Shown piece after piece: positions 9,119 through 17,331 of a DNA stretch of 37,415 nucleotides. The DNA is taken from the NCBI GenBank assembly GCA_020721085.1, contig DYNJ01000002.1:2917-40331 (forward strand), written 5' to 3'. A program made the translations under genes and the position numbers. Each line of letters begins with the position of its first letter. Within the stretch, counting starts at the first letter, position 1. The DNA comes from Sulfurovum sp. GTDB lineage: Bacteria > Campylobacterota > Campylobacteria > Campylobacterales > Sulfurovaceae. A model generated the notes under the pieces. That model was given only the letters and a program-made list of their open reading frames with translations, had not been told where the DNA came from and ran no database searches.

Positions 9119-9325
9119 ATGAGATTGGAAAAAGTTATAGCTCAGGCGTTGGAAAAAGTAGGTTTTGACAGATATCTTCTTGCCAGCGCAGTAGGCAAAA
9201 GAGCACAGGAGCTCTCCAGGGGATCAGAACCTCTGGTCAAGCTTGACAAAAAAAATGCAAAGTATGCAGATATTGCGCTTTATGAGATCGCCCAAGGTAA
9301 AATCGTCGTCAGCATAGAGGGCTAA
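9119..9325 (+). CDS. rpoZ: RNA polymerase omega subunit
   Basis: The omega subunit helps assemble and stabilise beta-prime and, in other bacteria, forms part of a ppGpp-binding site. This 68-residue protein has the family pattern: MRLEKVIAQAL, then RYLLASAVGKRAQEL, a charged KLDKKN segment and a C-terminal helix IALYEIAQGKI. It lies between pyrH and the (p)ppGpp synthetase gene, the same pairing as rpoZ-spoT in many Proteobacteria. AAAGGAAAC precedes the ATG. Confidence 0.95.
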   Translation: MRLEKVIAQALEKVGFDRYLLASAVGKRAQELSRGSEPLVKLDKKNAKYADIALYEIAQGKIVVSIEG

Positions 9326-9331
9326 AAATCT

Positions 9332-11494
9332 TTGGATGCTTTTTTAGCCAAAATAAAAGAGATCCATACCATTGATGAGGCAGAAGCACTTCTGCGTACG
9401 CAAATATCCTCATATCCCGGCACAGTTCAAAGAGCGCTTGATCTGTCAAAAAAAGCGCACGAGGGCCAGATACGCAAAAGCGGTGAGCCGTACATTGTCC
9501 ATCCTATTCTTGTAGCGGCTATTACGGCCTCTATCAGCGGAGATGAGACAATGGTCATCGCGGCGCTTTTGCACGATATCATTGAGGACACAAGCCATAC
9601 CATCGAGGATATCGAACATGAGTTTGGATCAGATGTCATCCATATCGTAGAAGGTTTGACAAAAATCGTAGAGATACGGGATAAGAAACTGATCCCTTCG
9701 ACTTCAGATGACCGTATGATCAACTCCGCGCTTAGCTTTCGCAAGATGCTGATCGCTTCGATCAAAGATGTGCGGGTGCTGATCATCAAGCTTTGCGACA
9801 GGCTGCACAATATGCTTACACTGGATGCCTTGTCGCCGCAAAAACAAAAACGCATCGCCGAAGAGACTTTGGTGGTATATGCTCCGATAGCGCATCGTTT
9901 GGGTATTGCGCGACTCAAAAACTATCTTGAAGATTTGAGTTTTTACTATATTTATCCGGAAGATTATGCCAAGATCGATACTTATATCAAATCAAACAAA
10001 CAAAACCTGCAGTTCAAGCTCAATGCATTTATTCAAAAAGTAAGAGATGCTATGGGTGTCGGCGGATTTGACCATGAACATTTTGAGATATTGGGCAGGG
10101 TCAAGCACCACTATTCTATCTACATCAAAATGCACCGCAAAGGGATCAGCATCGAAGAGGTGCTGGATCTTTTGGCGATCCGAATTATCGTCAAAGAGCC
10201 TATCGAATGTTATGAGGTGCTTGGATTGCTTCATCTGAACTTTACGCCATTGATCTCAAGATTTAAAGATTATATAGCGCTTCCAAAAGGCAACGGCTAT
10301 CAGACGATCCATACGACGCTATTTGATGATAACGGGATCATAGAGACACAGATACGAACGACGCAGATGCATCAGCTCGCAGAGTACGGCATCGCGGCAC
10401 ACTGGAAATACAAAGAGGGAACCGGCAAGGTCAATCTCGAATGGCTTGAGAGTCTTAACTATCAAAATGAATCTATCGAAGAGTTTTATGAGCTGGCAAA
10501 GGGCGATCTATACAGCGAGGATGTCGCTGTCTTTTCACCCAAAGGAGACTATTTCACGCTGCCAAAGGATTCTGTAGCGTTGGATTTTGCTTATGCGGTC
10601 CACTCTCAGATCGGCGCTACCGCAAGCGGAGCATTGATCAATAAAGAAAAATCATCTTTGCTGACTATCTTGAAAAACGGTGATATCGTCAATATTTTGA
10701 CTGATGCGGAATCTAAAATGCACTGCAGCTGGATCGAAACTGTCAAAACATCCAAGGCAAAAGAGGGGATTCGTTCTCGCTGCAGACAGCGTCTCAAAGA
10801 GACCGATGAGATAAGTGCATACAATATCTTGGCAATGCTGTTTGACGATACTGCCAAAGAGATGAAAGCGGTGGTGCTGGAGTTGGGGCTGGTGCATGGT
10901 ATCTACAAACTGCCTGTATCGATAGACTATTACAAAGATGTGATCAACAGAATCGCGGACTATCAGGGCAAAAAGCTTATTCGTTTTTGGGAACTGATGA
11001 AGAAAGGGTATAAAAAACCTTTTTTAAAAGAGATAGAATATTTCAAGTTTTATATAAATAGACCGATCGACGCGGTAGAGTTCGACTACTGCTGCCATCC
11101 AAAAGTAGGAGACAAGATAGTTGCTTTTTATAAGGACAACAAAGCTATCATACATCACAAATTGTGTAGTAAAGCCTATCAGAAGATTCAAGATGGCGAA
11201 TTGATGGTTTTTGTAGCATGGAAGAGCAATCAGCTTTCGCGCTATCGATTGATCGTGAGTCTGCAAAACCAAAAAGGTGCTTTGGCGGATCTGCTGGTCA
11301 AGCTCACCGCTTTGGATATCAATGTCAGCAGTATCGAGCTTGGCATCAGCAGCAGTGAGAGTGCGGAGTATTGCAGGATAGAAATAGAGAGCGCAGAATC
11401 CAAAAAGAATATTTTGCAAGCGCAAATCTCACAAAAAATTAAACTTATCGATATCATGAGTCTTGATGATGCGTACAGTCAAGAAGAGGGGTAA
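9332..11494 (+). CDS. spoT: Bifunctional (p)ppGpp synthetase/hydrolase (Rel/SpoT)
   Basis: This 720-residue long RSH enzyme makes and degrades the stringent-response alarmone. The HD hydrolase domain is intact (VHP with H57; HDIIED from H81). The synthetase domain has RFKD at 310-313, the RXKD variant found in bifunctional enzymes rather than the EXDD of synthesis-only RelA. GNGYQTIHTT and the QIRT..MH..AE.GIAAHW block follow. TGS (about 395-455) and C-terminal ACT (about 645-715) regulatory domains are present. The start is TTG, 11 bases after GAGGG and six bases after the rpoZ stop. It is the only RSH gene in the window. Confidence 0.96.
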   Translation: MDAFLAKIKEIHTIDEAEALLRTQISSYPGTVQRALDLSKKAHEGQIRKSGEPYIVHPILVAAITASISGDETMVIAALLHDIIEDTSHTIEDIEHEFGSDVIHIVEGLTKIVEIRDKKLIPSTSDDRMINSALSFRKMLIASIKDVRVLIIKLCDRLHNMLTLDALSPQKQKRIAEETLVVYAPIAHRLGIARLKNYLEDLSFYYIYPEDYAKIDTYIKSNKQNLQFKLNAFIQKVRDAMGVGGFDHEHFEILGRVKHHYSIYIKMHRKGISIEEVLDLLAIRIIVKEPIECYEVLGLLHLNFTPLISRFKDYIALPKGNGYQTIHTTLFDDNGIIETQIRTTQMHQLAEYGIAAHWKYKEGTGKVNLEWLESLNYQNESIEEFYELAKGDLYSEDVAVFSPKGDYFTLPKDSVALDFAYAVHSQIGATASGALINKEKSSLLTILKNGDIVNILTDAESKMHCSWIETVKTSKAKEGIRSRCRQRLKETDEISAYNILAMLFDDTAKEMKAVVLELGLVHGIYKLPVSIDYYKDVINRIADYQGKKLIRFWELMKKGYKKPFLKEIEYFKFYINRPIDAVEFDYCCHPKVGDKIVAFYKDNKAIIHHKLCSKAYQKIQDGELMVFVAWKSNQLSRYRLIVSLQNQKGALADLLVKLTALDINVSSIELGISSSESAEYCRIEIESAESKKNILQAQISQKIKLIDIMSLDDAYSQEEG

Positions 11495-11496
11495 GA

Positions 11497-12696
11497 ATGA
11501 TACAGGAAGCGCTAGCCGAGATCGCCAGAGGTACAGCTGAGATCATCGATACGGAGCGGATAGAAAAGCTGCTTAGGGGTTATTTTGAAGAGGGGAAAAT
11601 ATATCAAGTCAAAGTAGGATTTGATCCTACGGCGGCCGATCTGCATCTGGGGCATACGGTGTTACTGCAGAAACTTGCTACGCTACAGCGATACGGGGCA
11701 CATGTGCAGCTGCTTATCGGTGACTTTACCGCCATGATCGGAGATCCTACCGGTAAGAGTGAAACGCGCAAAAGGCTTGATCGCCATACTGTTTTGGAAC
11801 ACGCCAAAAGCTATCAGGAACAGGTCTTTAAGATCTTGGATATCACGAAGACAGAAGTGGTGTTCAATTCAAAATGGCTAGAAGCCCTTGGTGTAGATGG
11901 TTTGGTAGGCTTGACAACGCTTTTTAGCGTAGCTCGTATGCTTGAAAGGGATGACTTCGATAAGCGCTACAAAGCAGGTCAAAATATCTCTATCTCAGAG
12001 TTTCTCTATCCTCTGTTGCAAGGCTATGACAGCGTCGAGCTCAAAAGCGACATGGAGATCGGCGGAACGGATCAGAAATTTAACCTTCTGATGGGCAGAC
12101 ATCTTCAGCGCGCTTATGGCGTGGGCAAGGAGCAGGCGATATTGATGATGCCGATCCTGGAGGGGCTTGACGGTGTACAGAAGATGAGTAAATCGTTGGG
12201 CAATTTTGTAGGGATCACTGAGCCTGCAAATACAATATATGCCAAGATTCTATCTATTTCAGATGAGCTTATGTGGCGTTATTACGAGCTTTTAAGCAAA
12301 CGGTCACTTGATGAGATCGCTCACTTGCAAAAGAGTGTTTCGGATGGATCATTTCATCCCAAAACCGCCAAAGAAAATCTAGCTTTGGAGATTGTGACAC
12401 GCTTTTATAACGAAGAATCTGCTAAGATAGCAAAAGAGGAATTTGACAATGTGTTTAAAGCCAATCAACTTCCAAGCGATATAAAAGAGTATGAGATAGA
12501 GACTGATTGCTGGATCTGTAAAGCATTGGTTGACGCAGAACTGGAACTTTCGACATCTCAAGCGAGAAGAGATATCCAACAAGGAGCTGTGCGGATCGAT
12601 CAAGTGAAGATCAGCGACGATCAGATGAAGCTCTGTGACGGAGAATACACTCTTCAGGTAGGGAAAAGAAAGTTTGCAAAAGTAAAGGTACGGTAG
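11497..12696 (+). CDS. tyrS: Tyrosyl-tRNA synthetase
   Basis: TyrS charges tRNA-Tyr. The 399-residue class I enzyme has HLGH at 50-53 and an intact KMSKS at 229-233. The tyrosine pocket segment GFDPTAADLH starts at residue 41. A C-terminal S4-like RNA-binding domain contains STSQARRDIQQGAVRID. The KMSKS form places it in the TyrZ-like branch rather than the KFGKT form of E. coli TyrS. It starts two bases after the Rel/SpoT stop and shares its last base with the next start. Confidence 0.97.
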   Translation: MIQEALAEIARGTAEIIDTERIEKLLRGYFEEGKIYQVKVGFDPTAADLHLGHTVLLQKLATLQRYGAHVQLLIGDFTAMIGDPTGKSETRKRLDRHTVLEHAKSYQEQVFKILDITKTEVVFNSKWLEALGVDGLVGLTTLFSVARMLERDDFDKRYKAGQNISISEFLYPLLQGYDSVELKSDMEIGGTDQKFNLLMGRHLQRAYGVGKEQAILMMPILEGLDGVQKMSKSLGNFVGITEPANTIYAKILSISDELMWRYYELLSKRSLDEIAHLQKSVSDGSFHPKTAKENLALEIVTRFYNEESAKIAKEEFDNVFKANQLPSDIKEYEIETDCWICKALVDAELELSTSQARRDIQQGAVRIDQVKISDDQMKLCDGEYTLQVGKRKFAKVKVR

Positions 12697-13793
12697 TGGC
12701 ATTAAAACCTCTTAAAATCGGAAAATATGTGGTCGACATACCTATCATCCAGGGTGGAATGGGTGTAGGTGTCTCTTGGGATCGTCTGGCCGGTACGGTA
12801 AGTTTGGAGGGTGCATTGGGCGTGATAAGCTCTGTGGGCACCGGTATCTACAAAAACCGTAAATATGCTGACAGAGTGATGGGTGCAGGGCATCCTTATG
12901 AAGCGCAGAATTTTTATTCCAAAAAAGCGCTTCATGCCATTTTTGAAAATGCAAGGGCGATTTGCGGCGACCGACCGCTTGCTTGTAATGTATTGTATGC
13001 TTCGAGCGAATACAATCGTATTGTGACAGATGCCTGCGAAGCCGGAGCAGACATGATCATCACGGGCGCAGGACTTCCTTTGACGATGCCTGAAGCCACC
13101 AAAGACTTCCCTGATGTCGCGCTCATACCGATCGTTTCTACCGCTAAAGCACTTAAGATACTTTGCAAGAGATGGGAGAAGACTCACGGCAGACTTCCCG
13201 ATGCAGTGATCGTAGAAGGACCGCTCAGCGGAGGGCATCAGGGTTTCAAATATGATGAATGTTTTCTTCCGGAAAATCAGCTGGAGGTGATTCTCCCCCC
13301 TGTGGTAGAAGAAGCCAAAAACTGGGGCAGTTTTCCGGTGATTGCTGCCGGAGGCGTTTGGGATCATCAGGATATTGTCAAGATGATAGAGCTCGGCGCT
13401 GACGGTGTGCAGATGGGGACACGATTTATCGGTACGGTCGAGTGTGATGCGCATGAGAATTTCAAACGCGTGATACTGGATGCTCGCAAAGAGGATATCC
13501 AGCTGTTCAAATCGCCGGTCGGATATCCGGCTCGGGGTGTCAAGACGCATCTGCATGAGATGCTTGCAAATCATACCGCGCCCAAAGTAGCCTGTATCTC
13601 CAACTGTGTAACTCCTTGCCATCGAGGCGAAGAGGCAAAGGCCGTCGGGTATTGTATCGCCGATAGACTCAGCGATGCATATGACGGGATAGTGGAATCA
13701 GGATTGTTCTTTACCGGCGCCAATGGATATCGGCTCAATGAGATTATCACTGTTAAAGAGTTATTGCATAAATTAGTAAATGGTGAAGCGTGA
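12696..13793 (+). CDS. Nitronate monooxygenase-like NAD(P)H-dependent flavin oxidoreductase
   Basis: This 365-residue FMN-binding TIM barrel belongs to the 2-nitropropane dioxygenase family. It has IQGGMGVGVS near the N-terminus, GADMIITGAGLP, EGPLSGGHQGF, IAAGGVWD and GADGVQMGTRFIGT (phosphate binding). Family members oxidise nitronates such as propionate-3-nitronate, or act as quinone or enoyl reductases; the substrate here cannot be told. FabK enoyl reductases are related, but the GHQGF-type active site and length fit the nitronate group better. The GTG start overlaps the tyrS stop by one base, with AAAGG eight bases upstream. The same gene follows tyrS in Helicobacter. Confidence 0.88.
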   Translation: MALKPLKIGKYVVDIPIIQGGMGVGVSWDRLAGTVSLEGALGVISSVGTGIYKNRKYADRVMGAGHPYEAQNFYSKKALHAIFENARAICGDRPLACNVLYASSEYNRIVTDACEAGADMIITGAGLPLTMPEATKDFPDVALIPIVSTAKALKILCKRWEKTHGRLPDAVIVEGPLSGGHQGFKYDECFLPENQLEVILPPVVEEAKNWGSFPVIAAGGVWDHQDIVKMIELGADGVQMGTRFIGTVECDAHENFKRVILDARKEDIQLFKSPVGYPARGVKTHLHEMLANHTAPKVACISNCVTPCHRGEEAKAVGYCIADRLSDAYDGIVESGLFFTGANGYRLNEIITVKELLHKLVNGEA

Positions 13794-15051
13794 TATTTTG
13801 AAGTCGTTTGTTTTTTTGTGGAGTTGGGTATTTTTGAGTGTTGCACTTTTTGCAGATATCAACATGCTCAAAAGAGTAGAGATAGCAAACAATGAGCTTC
13901 GTTTGGTATTTTCTTCGTGGCTGAATAAGGGCAATATAGATAAAATGGTGCTCAATGATCCTCCAAGACAAGTGATAGATATAAATAATGCCCGTTTGGA
14001 CACTCAAGGTTCTTTCCCTGATCTTTCGGCAAAGGGAGTTAACTCTTTGCGTATCTCGCAATACAAAGATGATGTTGTGCGGATTGTGATCGAGACAGAC
14101 AGACCATATGTGTGCAACCACTATCAGCCTATGATGTCACGTTCATATTATCAGATCCCGCTTCCTATAAAAAGCACCTACCTCAAAGAAGAGATGGTAA
14201 CTGCTTATGTCAAAGAAGTGCCTCAAGAGATTGAAAAGCAACGGCATGATCAAAAAAAGCCTGAAGTATTAGTGCAAAGAGAGGAGAAGATCGAAGAAGA
14301 GGTCTCCTTTTTCCCCTCTTTCTTTTCGACCGGAAGCTCTAAGGGACCAAAAAAAGACTATACGGTCGTAATAGATGCAGGTCATGGAGGACATGACAGC
14401 GGAGCTGTCGGTGAGGGGCGTTATATGGAAAAAGTTTTTGTGCTTCAGATGGCAAAACAAGTCGAAAAGCAACTCAAAAAAGAGGGATATACCGTCAAAA
14501 TGACCCGCTCAGATGACCGTTTCATCGAGCTCAAAAACAGAACCAAAATCGCCAACAGACATAAAGCGGATATTTTTATCTCTATCCATGCCAATGCAGC
14601 GCCGAACCAAAGCAAATATGCGTCTATGTATGGAGTCGAAACTTTCTTTTTGCAAATGACACGAAGCGAAAGAGCCAAAAATATTGCAGCCAAAGAGAAT
14701 AGCGTCGTACTCAATGCGAACGATTTTCTCAGCAATGATGTGATCCTCAATTCGGTGCTTTCCGGACCTAAGATAGAACTTTCGCATAAATTGGCGATCG
14801 ATGTGCAGACGAAAATCGTCAAAAATGCCAGACATCAATATAGTGGCGTCAAAGACGGCGGAGTCAGACCGGCTCCATTTTGGGTGCTTGTGGGCGCTCA
14901 GATGCCGTCCATCCTTGTAGAGGTAGGCTATATCTCAAACCCTGCGGAGAGGGCAAGACTCTTCTCTCCCGCATATCAAAAAGTCGTTGCCAAAGGTATC
15001 TCAGAGGGTGTGGACAGCTACTTGGTGAACCGGGAAAAAGAGTTTGAATAG
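13780..15051 (+). CDS. amiA: Periplasmic N-acetylmuramoyl-L-alanine amidase (AmiA/AmiC type)
   Basis: This 423-residue enzyme cleaves the bond between MurNAc and the peptide stem, as in septum splitting. A signal peptide covers residues 1-25. An AMIN domain follows (about 30-120), then a low-complexity charged linker (about 145-185) and an Amidase_3 catalytic domain (about 190-418). Zinc ligands and catalytic residues are visible as H202 (DAGHGGHD), E217 (RYMEK), H270 (SIHANA) and E381 (VEVGYIS). It overlaps the preceding gene by 14 bases. It is the last gene of the pyrH operon. Confidence 0.95.
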   Translation: MVKRDILKSFVFLWSWVFLSVALFADINMLKRVEIANNELRLVFSSWLNKGNIDKMVLNDPPRQVIDINNARLDTQGSFPDLSAKGVNSLRISQYKDDVVRIVIETDRPYVCNHYQPMMSRSYYQIPLPIKSTYLKEEMVTAYVKEVPQEIEKQRHDQKKPEVLVQREEKIEEEVSFFPSFFSTGSSKGPKKDYTVVIDAGHGGHDSGAVGEGRYMEKVFVLQMAKQVEKQLKKEGYTVKMTRSDDRFIELKNRTKIANRHKADIFISIHANAAPNQSKYASMYGVETFFLQMTRSERAKNIAAKENSVVLNANDFLSNDVILNSVLSGPKIELSHKLAIDVQTKIVKNARHQYSGVKDGGVRPAPFWVLVGAQMPSILVEVGYISNPAERARLFSPAYQKVVAKGISEGVDSYLVNREKEFE

Positions 15052-15354
15052 TAGTAGAACACCTCTAAGAACCATCTGCAGATCATAAAAGGCAAAAAAA
15101 GCATAGAGTATTGTATGGAAGATTTTTGTAAGCCTGGCCCAAAGCTAAGCTATGACAATCTGACGCTAGATTATGTAATATTTGCCTTCCTTCCAGGCTT
15201 TGCGATCTTTCCCTTACGCTATATTGCACCTCCTTGACTATACTCTTGCTGCATAGCCTTCGTCGGCACGCCTTGCCTAAGTCCAAAGCTTACAAAGCGA
15301 TGACCTATATGGTTTTTTAGAAGTCTCCTAGAGCATTGCCTCTGACTTTTTGTA
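15052..15354. other. 303-base spacer between the amidase and ppa genes
   Basis: This is the convergent gap between the amidase (rightward) and ppa (leftward). Almost all of it is the inverted-ended element described at 15058-15327. I see no protein-coding signal and no T-tailed hairpin terminator. Confidence 0.7.
15058..15327. mobile_element. Putative 270-bp MITE-like element or insertion-sequence remnant
   Basis: The left end AACACCTCTAAGAACCAT and the reverse complement of the right end, GAGACTTCTAAAAAACCAT, align with 14 matches in 19 columns including one gap. Both are then followed by ..TCAT. Flanks are gTAG (15054-15057) and CTAG (15328-15331), a possible TAG target duplication. CTAG-like targets and ends starting GAGAC recall IS5-family elements, but no transposase fragment is recognisable. 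It may be a non-autonomous element or an old remnant. Confidence 0.45.
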
Positions 15355-15876
15355 TTATGCTTTATATTTGGCGATAGCTTTTTCGAGTATCTGCGTGGCT
15401 GCTTCTTTGTCTTTAAATCCTGACACTTTTACCCATTTGTTCGGTTCTAGCATCTTGTATGTTTCAAAGAAGTTTCTGATCCTGTTGAGCGTATGGACTG
15501 GAATATCGTCTAAGTCATGGATATTTTGGTAGGTCGGGTCGATCTTTGTTGCCGGCACTGCCAAAAGCTTTTCGTCTCCTCCGCTCTCGTCTTCTGTCAA
15601 CAAAACACCAACCAAGCGGCATTTTATAACGCTTCCCGCTTGAAGTGTGTAATCGCTTAACACAAGAATATCGGCCGGATCGCCGTCATCAGAAAGTGTA
15701 TTGGCTACAAACCCATAGTTTGCAGGATAATGAACAGCAGAATAGAGTACACGATCTACCTCCACAGCACCGGAATCTTTGTCTATTTCGTATTTGATAT
15801 GTGAGTTGAGTGGTACCTCAATGATCGCTTTGACTGCATCCGGATTGTCACCATAGCCTACTTTAGAAATATCCAT
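15355..15876 (-). CDS. ppa: Inorganic pyrophosphatase (family I)
   Basis: Ppa hydrolyses pyrophosphate from biosynthetic reactions to phosphate, pulling those reactions forward. This 173-residue family I soluble enzyme has EVPLNSHIKYEIDKDSG, the YPANYGFVANTLSDDGDPADILV active-site region (with the D-x-D-P-x-D motif) and a conserved KIDPTYQNI. GGGAG lies about seven bases before the ATG. Confidence 0.97.
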   Translation of the reverse strand: MDISKVGYGDNPDAVKAIIEVPLNSHIKYEIDKDSGAVEVDRVLYSAVHYPANYGFVANTLSDDGDPADILVLSDYTLQAGSVIKCRLVGVLLTEDESGGDEKLLAVPATKIDPTYQNIHDLDDIPVHTLNRIRNFFETYKMLEPNKWVKVSGFKDKEAATQILEKAIAKYKA

Positions 15877-15942
15877 TTAATTTCTCCCTGAAAAAATTTA
15901 AGACTATCAATTACCCACTTTGGCAACGATCGCCTTTAAATA

Positions 15943-15948
15943 ATCATA
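15943..15948 (-). promoter_or_regulatory. Possible -10 box of ppa
   Basis: TATGAT on the minus strand, 66 bases before the ppa ATG, in an otherwise gene-free stretch of 157 bases. Confidence 0.35.
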
Positions 15949-16006
15949 GCATAATTAGATTGAAAACGAGGATTGAAGTATAAGAAAATCGGTATATTTG
16001 ATCCTA

Positions 16007-16025
16007 GCAAGAGAAAAACTCTTGC
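16007..16025. terminator. Stem-loop downstream of the cytochrome c peroxidase gene
   Basis: A perfect 7-bp stem (GCAAGAG / CTCTTGC) with a 5-base loop, nine bases past the peroxidase stop. It has no following T-run on either strand, so it is at best a weak intrinsic terminator or an mRNA 3'-end stabiliser. Confidence 0.35.
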
Positions 16026-16033
16026 AGATGATA

Positions 16034-17056
16034 TTAGTTTGAATCCGGCTGAGGTGTGCCGGTTTGGGAGACCGGCAGCTGAGGATAGATGATCTCAGGT
16101 TTTTTGCCCTCAAGCGCTTTTAGAAATGCAGTCATTGAAACAGCCTCCTGTTCGGTGAGTGTCACGCCTAGCTGTGTTTCTCCCATTATCTTGACCGCTT
16201 CGGCCAGATCCCATACTGTACCGTTGTGAAAGTATGGCGTAGTTTCGTTGATATTTCTCAATGTCGGTACTTTGACCATACTGTTTTTGTCTCCTTTGAA
16301 ATCACCGACATTGGCATGTTTAAACGGCTTAACGGCAGGGAATGGTTGCATCGTGCCACCCAGTGCGATACCGCTGTGGCAACTTGTACATCCTTTGTCG
16401 ATAAAGACTCTAAGCCCACTTTGCTCTTCCGCACTTAGAGCCTTGCTGTCGCCTGATAGGAAGGCATCATATCTGCCGGGCGTGACCAAGGTACGCTCAA
16501 ATACTGCGATACTGTCCGCGATTCTTTCGAAAGTGATCTTTCCATCACTATAGACTCCCTTGAACGCTTCCACATAGCCTGGCATTGAGCTGATTCTCTG
16601 TGTAGCCAGTTCCGGGCTGATCGCCATCTCCGGAGCGGCTTGCATAGGGCCTTGCGCCTGCTGCTCAAGATGAGGATCTCTGCCGTCCCAGAACTGGCTT
16701 CTCATAAATACGGCATTATATACGGTAGGAGAGTTGAGGTGGTGTGGATTTGCCGTCCATTTGTGACCGATAGCGGCGCCTACGCCGTCAGTACCGCCCA
16801 AACCCAGATTATGACAGGTATTACAACTGATCAAACCGCTTTTTGAAAGCCTTGGATCAAAATAGAGTTTTTTACCCAGCTCTATTTTAGCATCAGTGAT
16901 AGGATTTTTTGGATTGTCAATCAGTTTCATCAGAGCTTGTTTGTCGCTTGGGATCGGTTCAAGTCCTACCTTTTTTGCCTGATCGACCAGATCGTTAGCC
17001 GATCCCAGTGTTGACAATGCTACAATGGCAACTATACTCATCAGTGTGTATTTCAT
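16034..17056 (-). CDS. ccpA: Di-haem cytochrome c peroxidase
   Basis: This 340-residue periplasmic enzyme reduces hydrogen peroxide to water using electrons from cytochrome c. A signal peptide covers residues 1-20 (cleavage near GSA-ND). Two haem-binding CxxCH motifs are present (C78-H82 and C223-H227). The W-D-G-R segment at 123-126 and the TPYFHNGTVWDL stretch are typical of bacterial CCP. The C-terminus carries a proline-rich tail. AAGGAG sits six bases before the ATG and a TATAAT box lies 33 bases further upstream. Homologues are common in microaerophilic Campylobacterota. Confidence 0.96.
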   Translation of the reverse strand: MKYTLMSIVAIVALSTLGSANDLVDQAKKVGLEPIPSDKQALMKLIDNPKNPITDAKIELGKKLYFDPRLSKSGLISCNTCHNLGLGGTDGVGAAIGHKWTANPHHLNSPTVYNAVFMRSQFWDGRDPHLEQQAQGPMQAAPEMAISPELATQRISSMPGYVEAFKGVYSDGKITFERIADSIAVFERTLVTPGRYDAFLSGDSKALSAEEQSGLRVFIDKGCTSCHSGIALGGTMQPFPAVKPFKHANVGDFKGDKNSMVKVPTLRNINETTPYFHNGTVWDLAEAVKIMGETQLGVTLTEQEAVSMTAFLKALEGKKPEIIYPQLPVSQTGTPQPDSN

Positions 17057-17331
17057 AAATATCTCCTTAAATAATTTTTATCACTTACAATTATATATCT
17101 TTTTAGCTTAATTTTTTATAATTTTCTCATGGAAGCAATCAAAGATCGGATTTCAAAATCTAGAATTTTAAGTCATTTTCTTTGATAGCAATGATACAAT
17201 GCCTAGCTATAAATTTTACAAAGTTTGAAATTTATTTGCTTTAAGAAGGTTTTTGAACCAATAATGATTATATCTAATGGTAATATATGGATTTAAAAAA
17301 GATTTTATAACAAGCCGTTGAAAGGATATTG
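17057..17331. other. 275-base AT-rich divergent promoter region
   Basis: This gap lies between ccpA (leftward) and the FIST-PAS-GGDEF-EAL gene (rightward). It holds the ccpA -10 box and several weak TATA-like sequences facing right, for example TACAAT at 17195-17200 and TATAAA at 17208-17213. I see no ORF, no repeat and no recognisable FNR or sigma-54 site. Confidence 0.5.
17090..17095 (-). promoter_or_regulatory. -10 box of ccpA
   Basis: A perfect TATAAT on the minus strand (context GATATATAATTG), giving a leader of about 26 bases that contains the AAGGAG site. Confidence 0.55.

Noticed and set aside
12702-13622. 306-codon open frame on the minus strand
   Set aside because: It lies wholly inside the nitronate monooxygenase-like gene, has no ribosome-binding site and no recognisable domain.
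15083-15286. 67-codon minus-strand frame in the amidase-ppa gap
   Set aside because: It resembles no protein family, has no ribosome-binding site and lies within the inverted-ended element.
16007-16025. Classical intrinsic terminator for ccpA
   Set aside because: The 7-bp stem is good but no U-run follows on either strand; it is listed only as a weak stem-loop.
17057-17331. Replication origin or sensor-gene operator in the AT-rich gap
   Set aside because: No DnaA-box cluster or clear regulator palindrome is visible; it is explained as a divergent promoter region.
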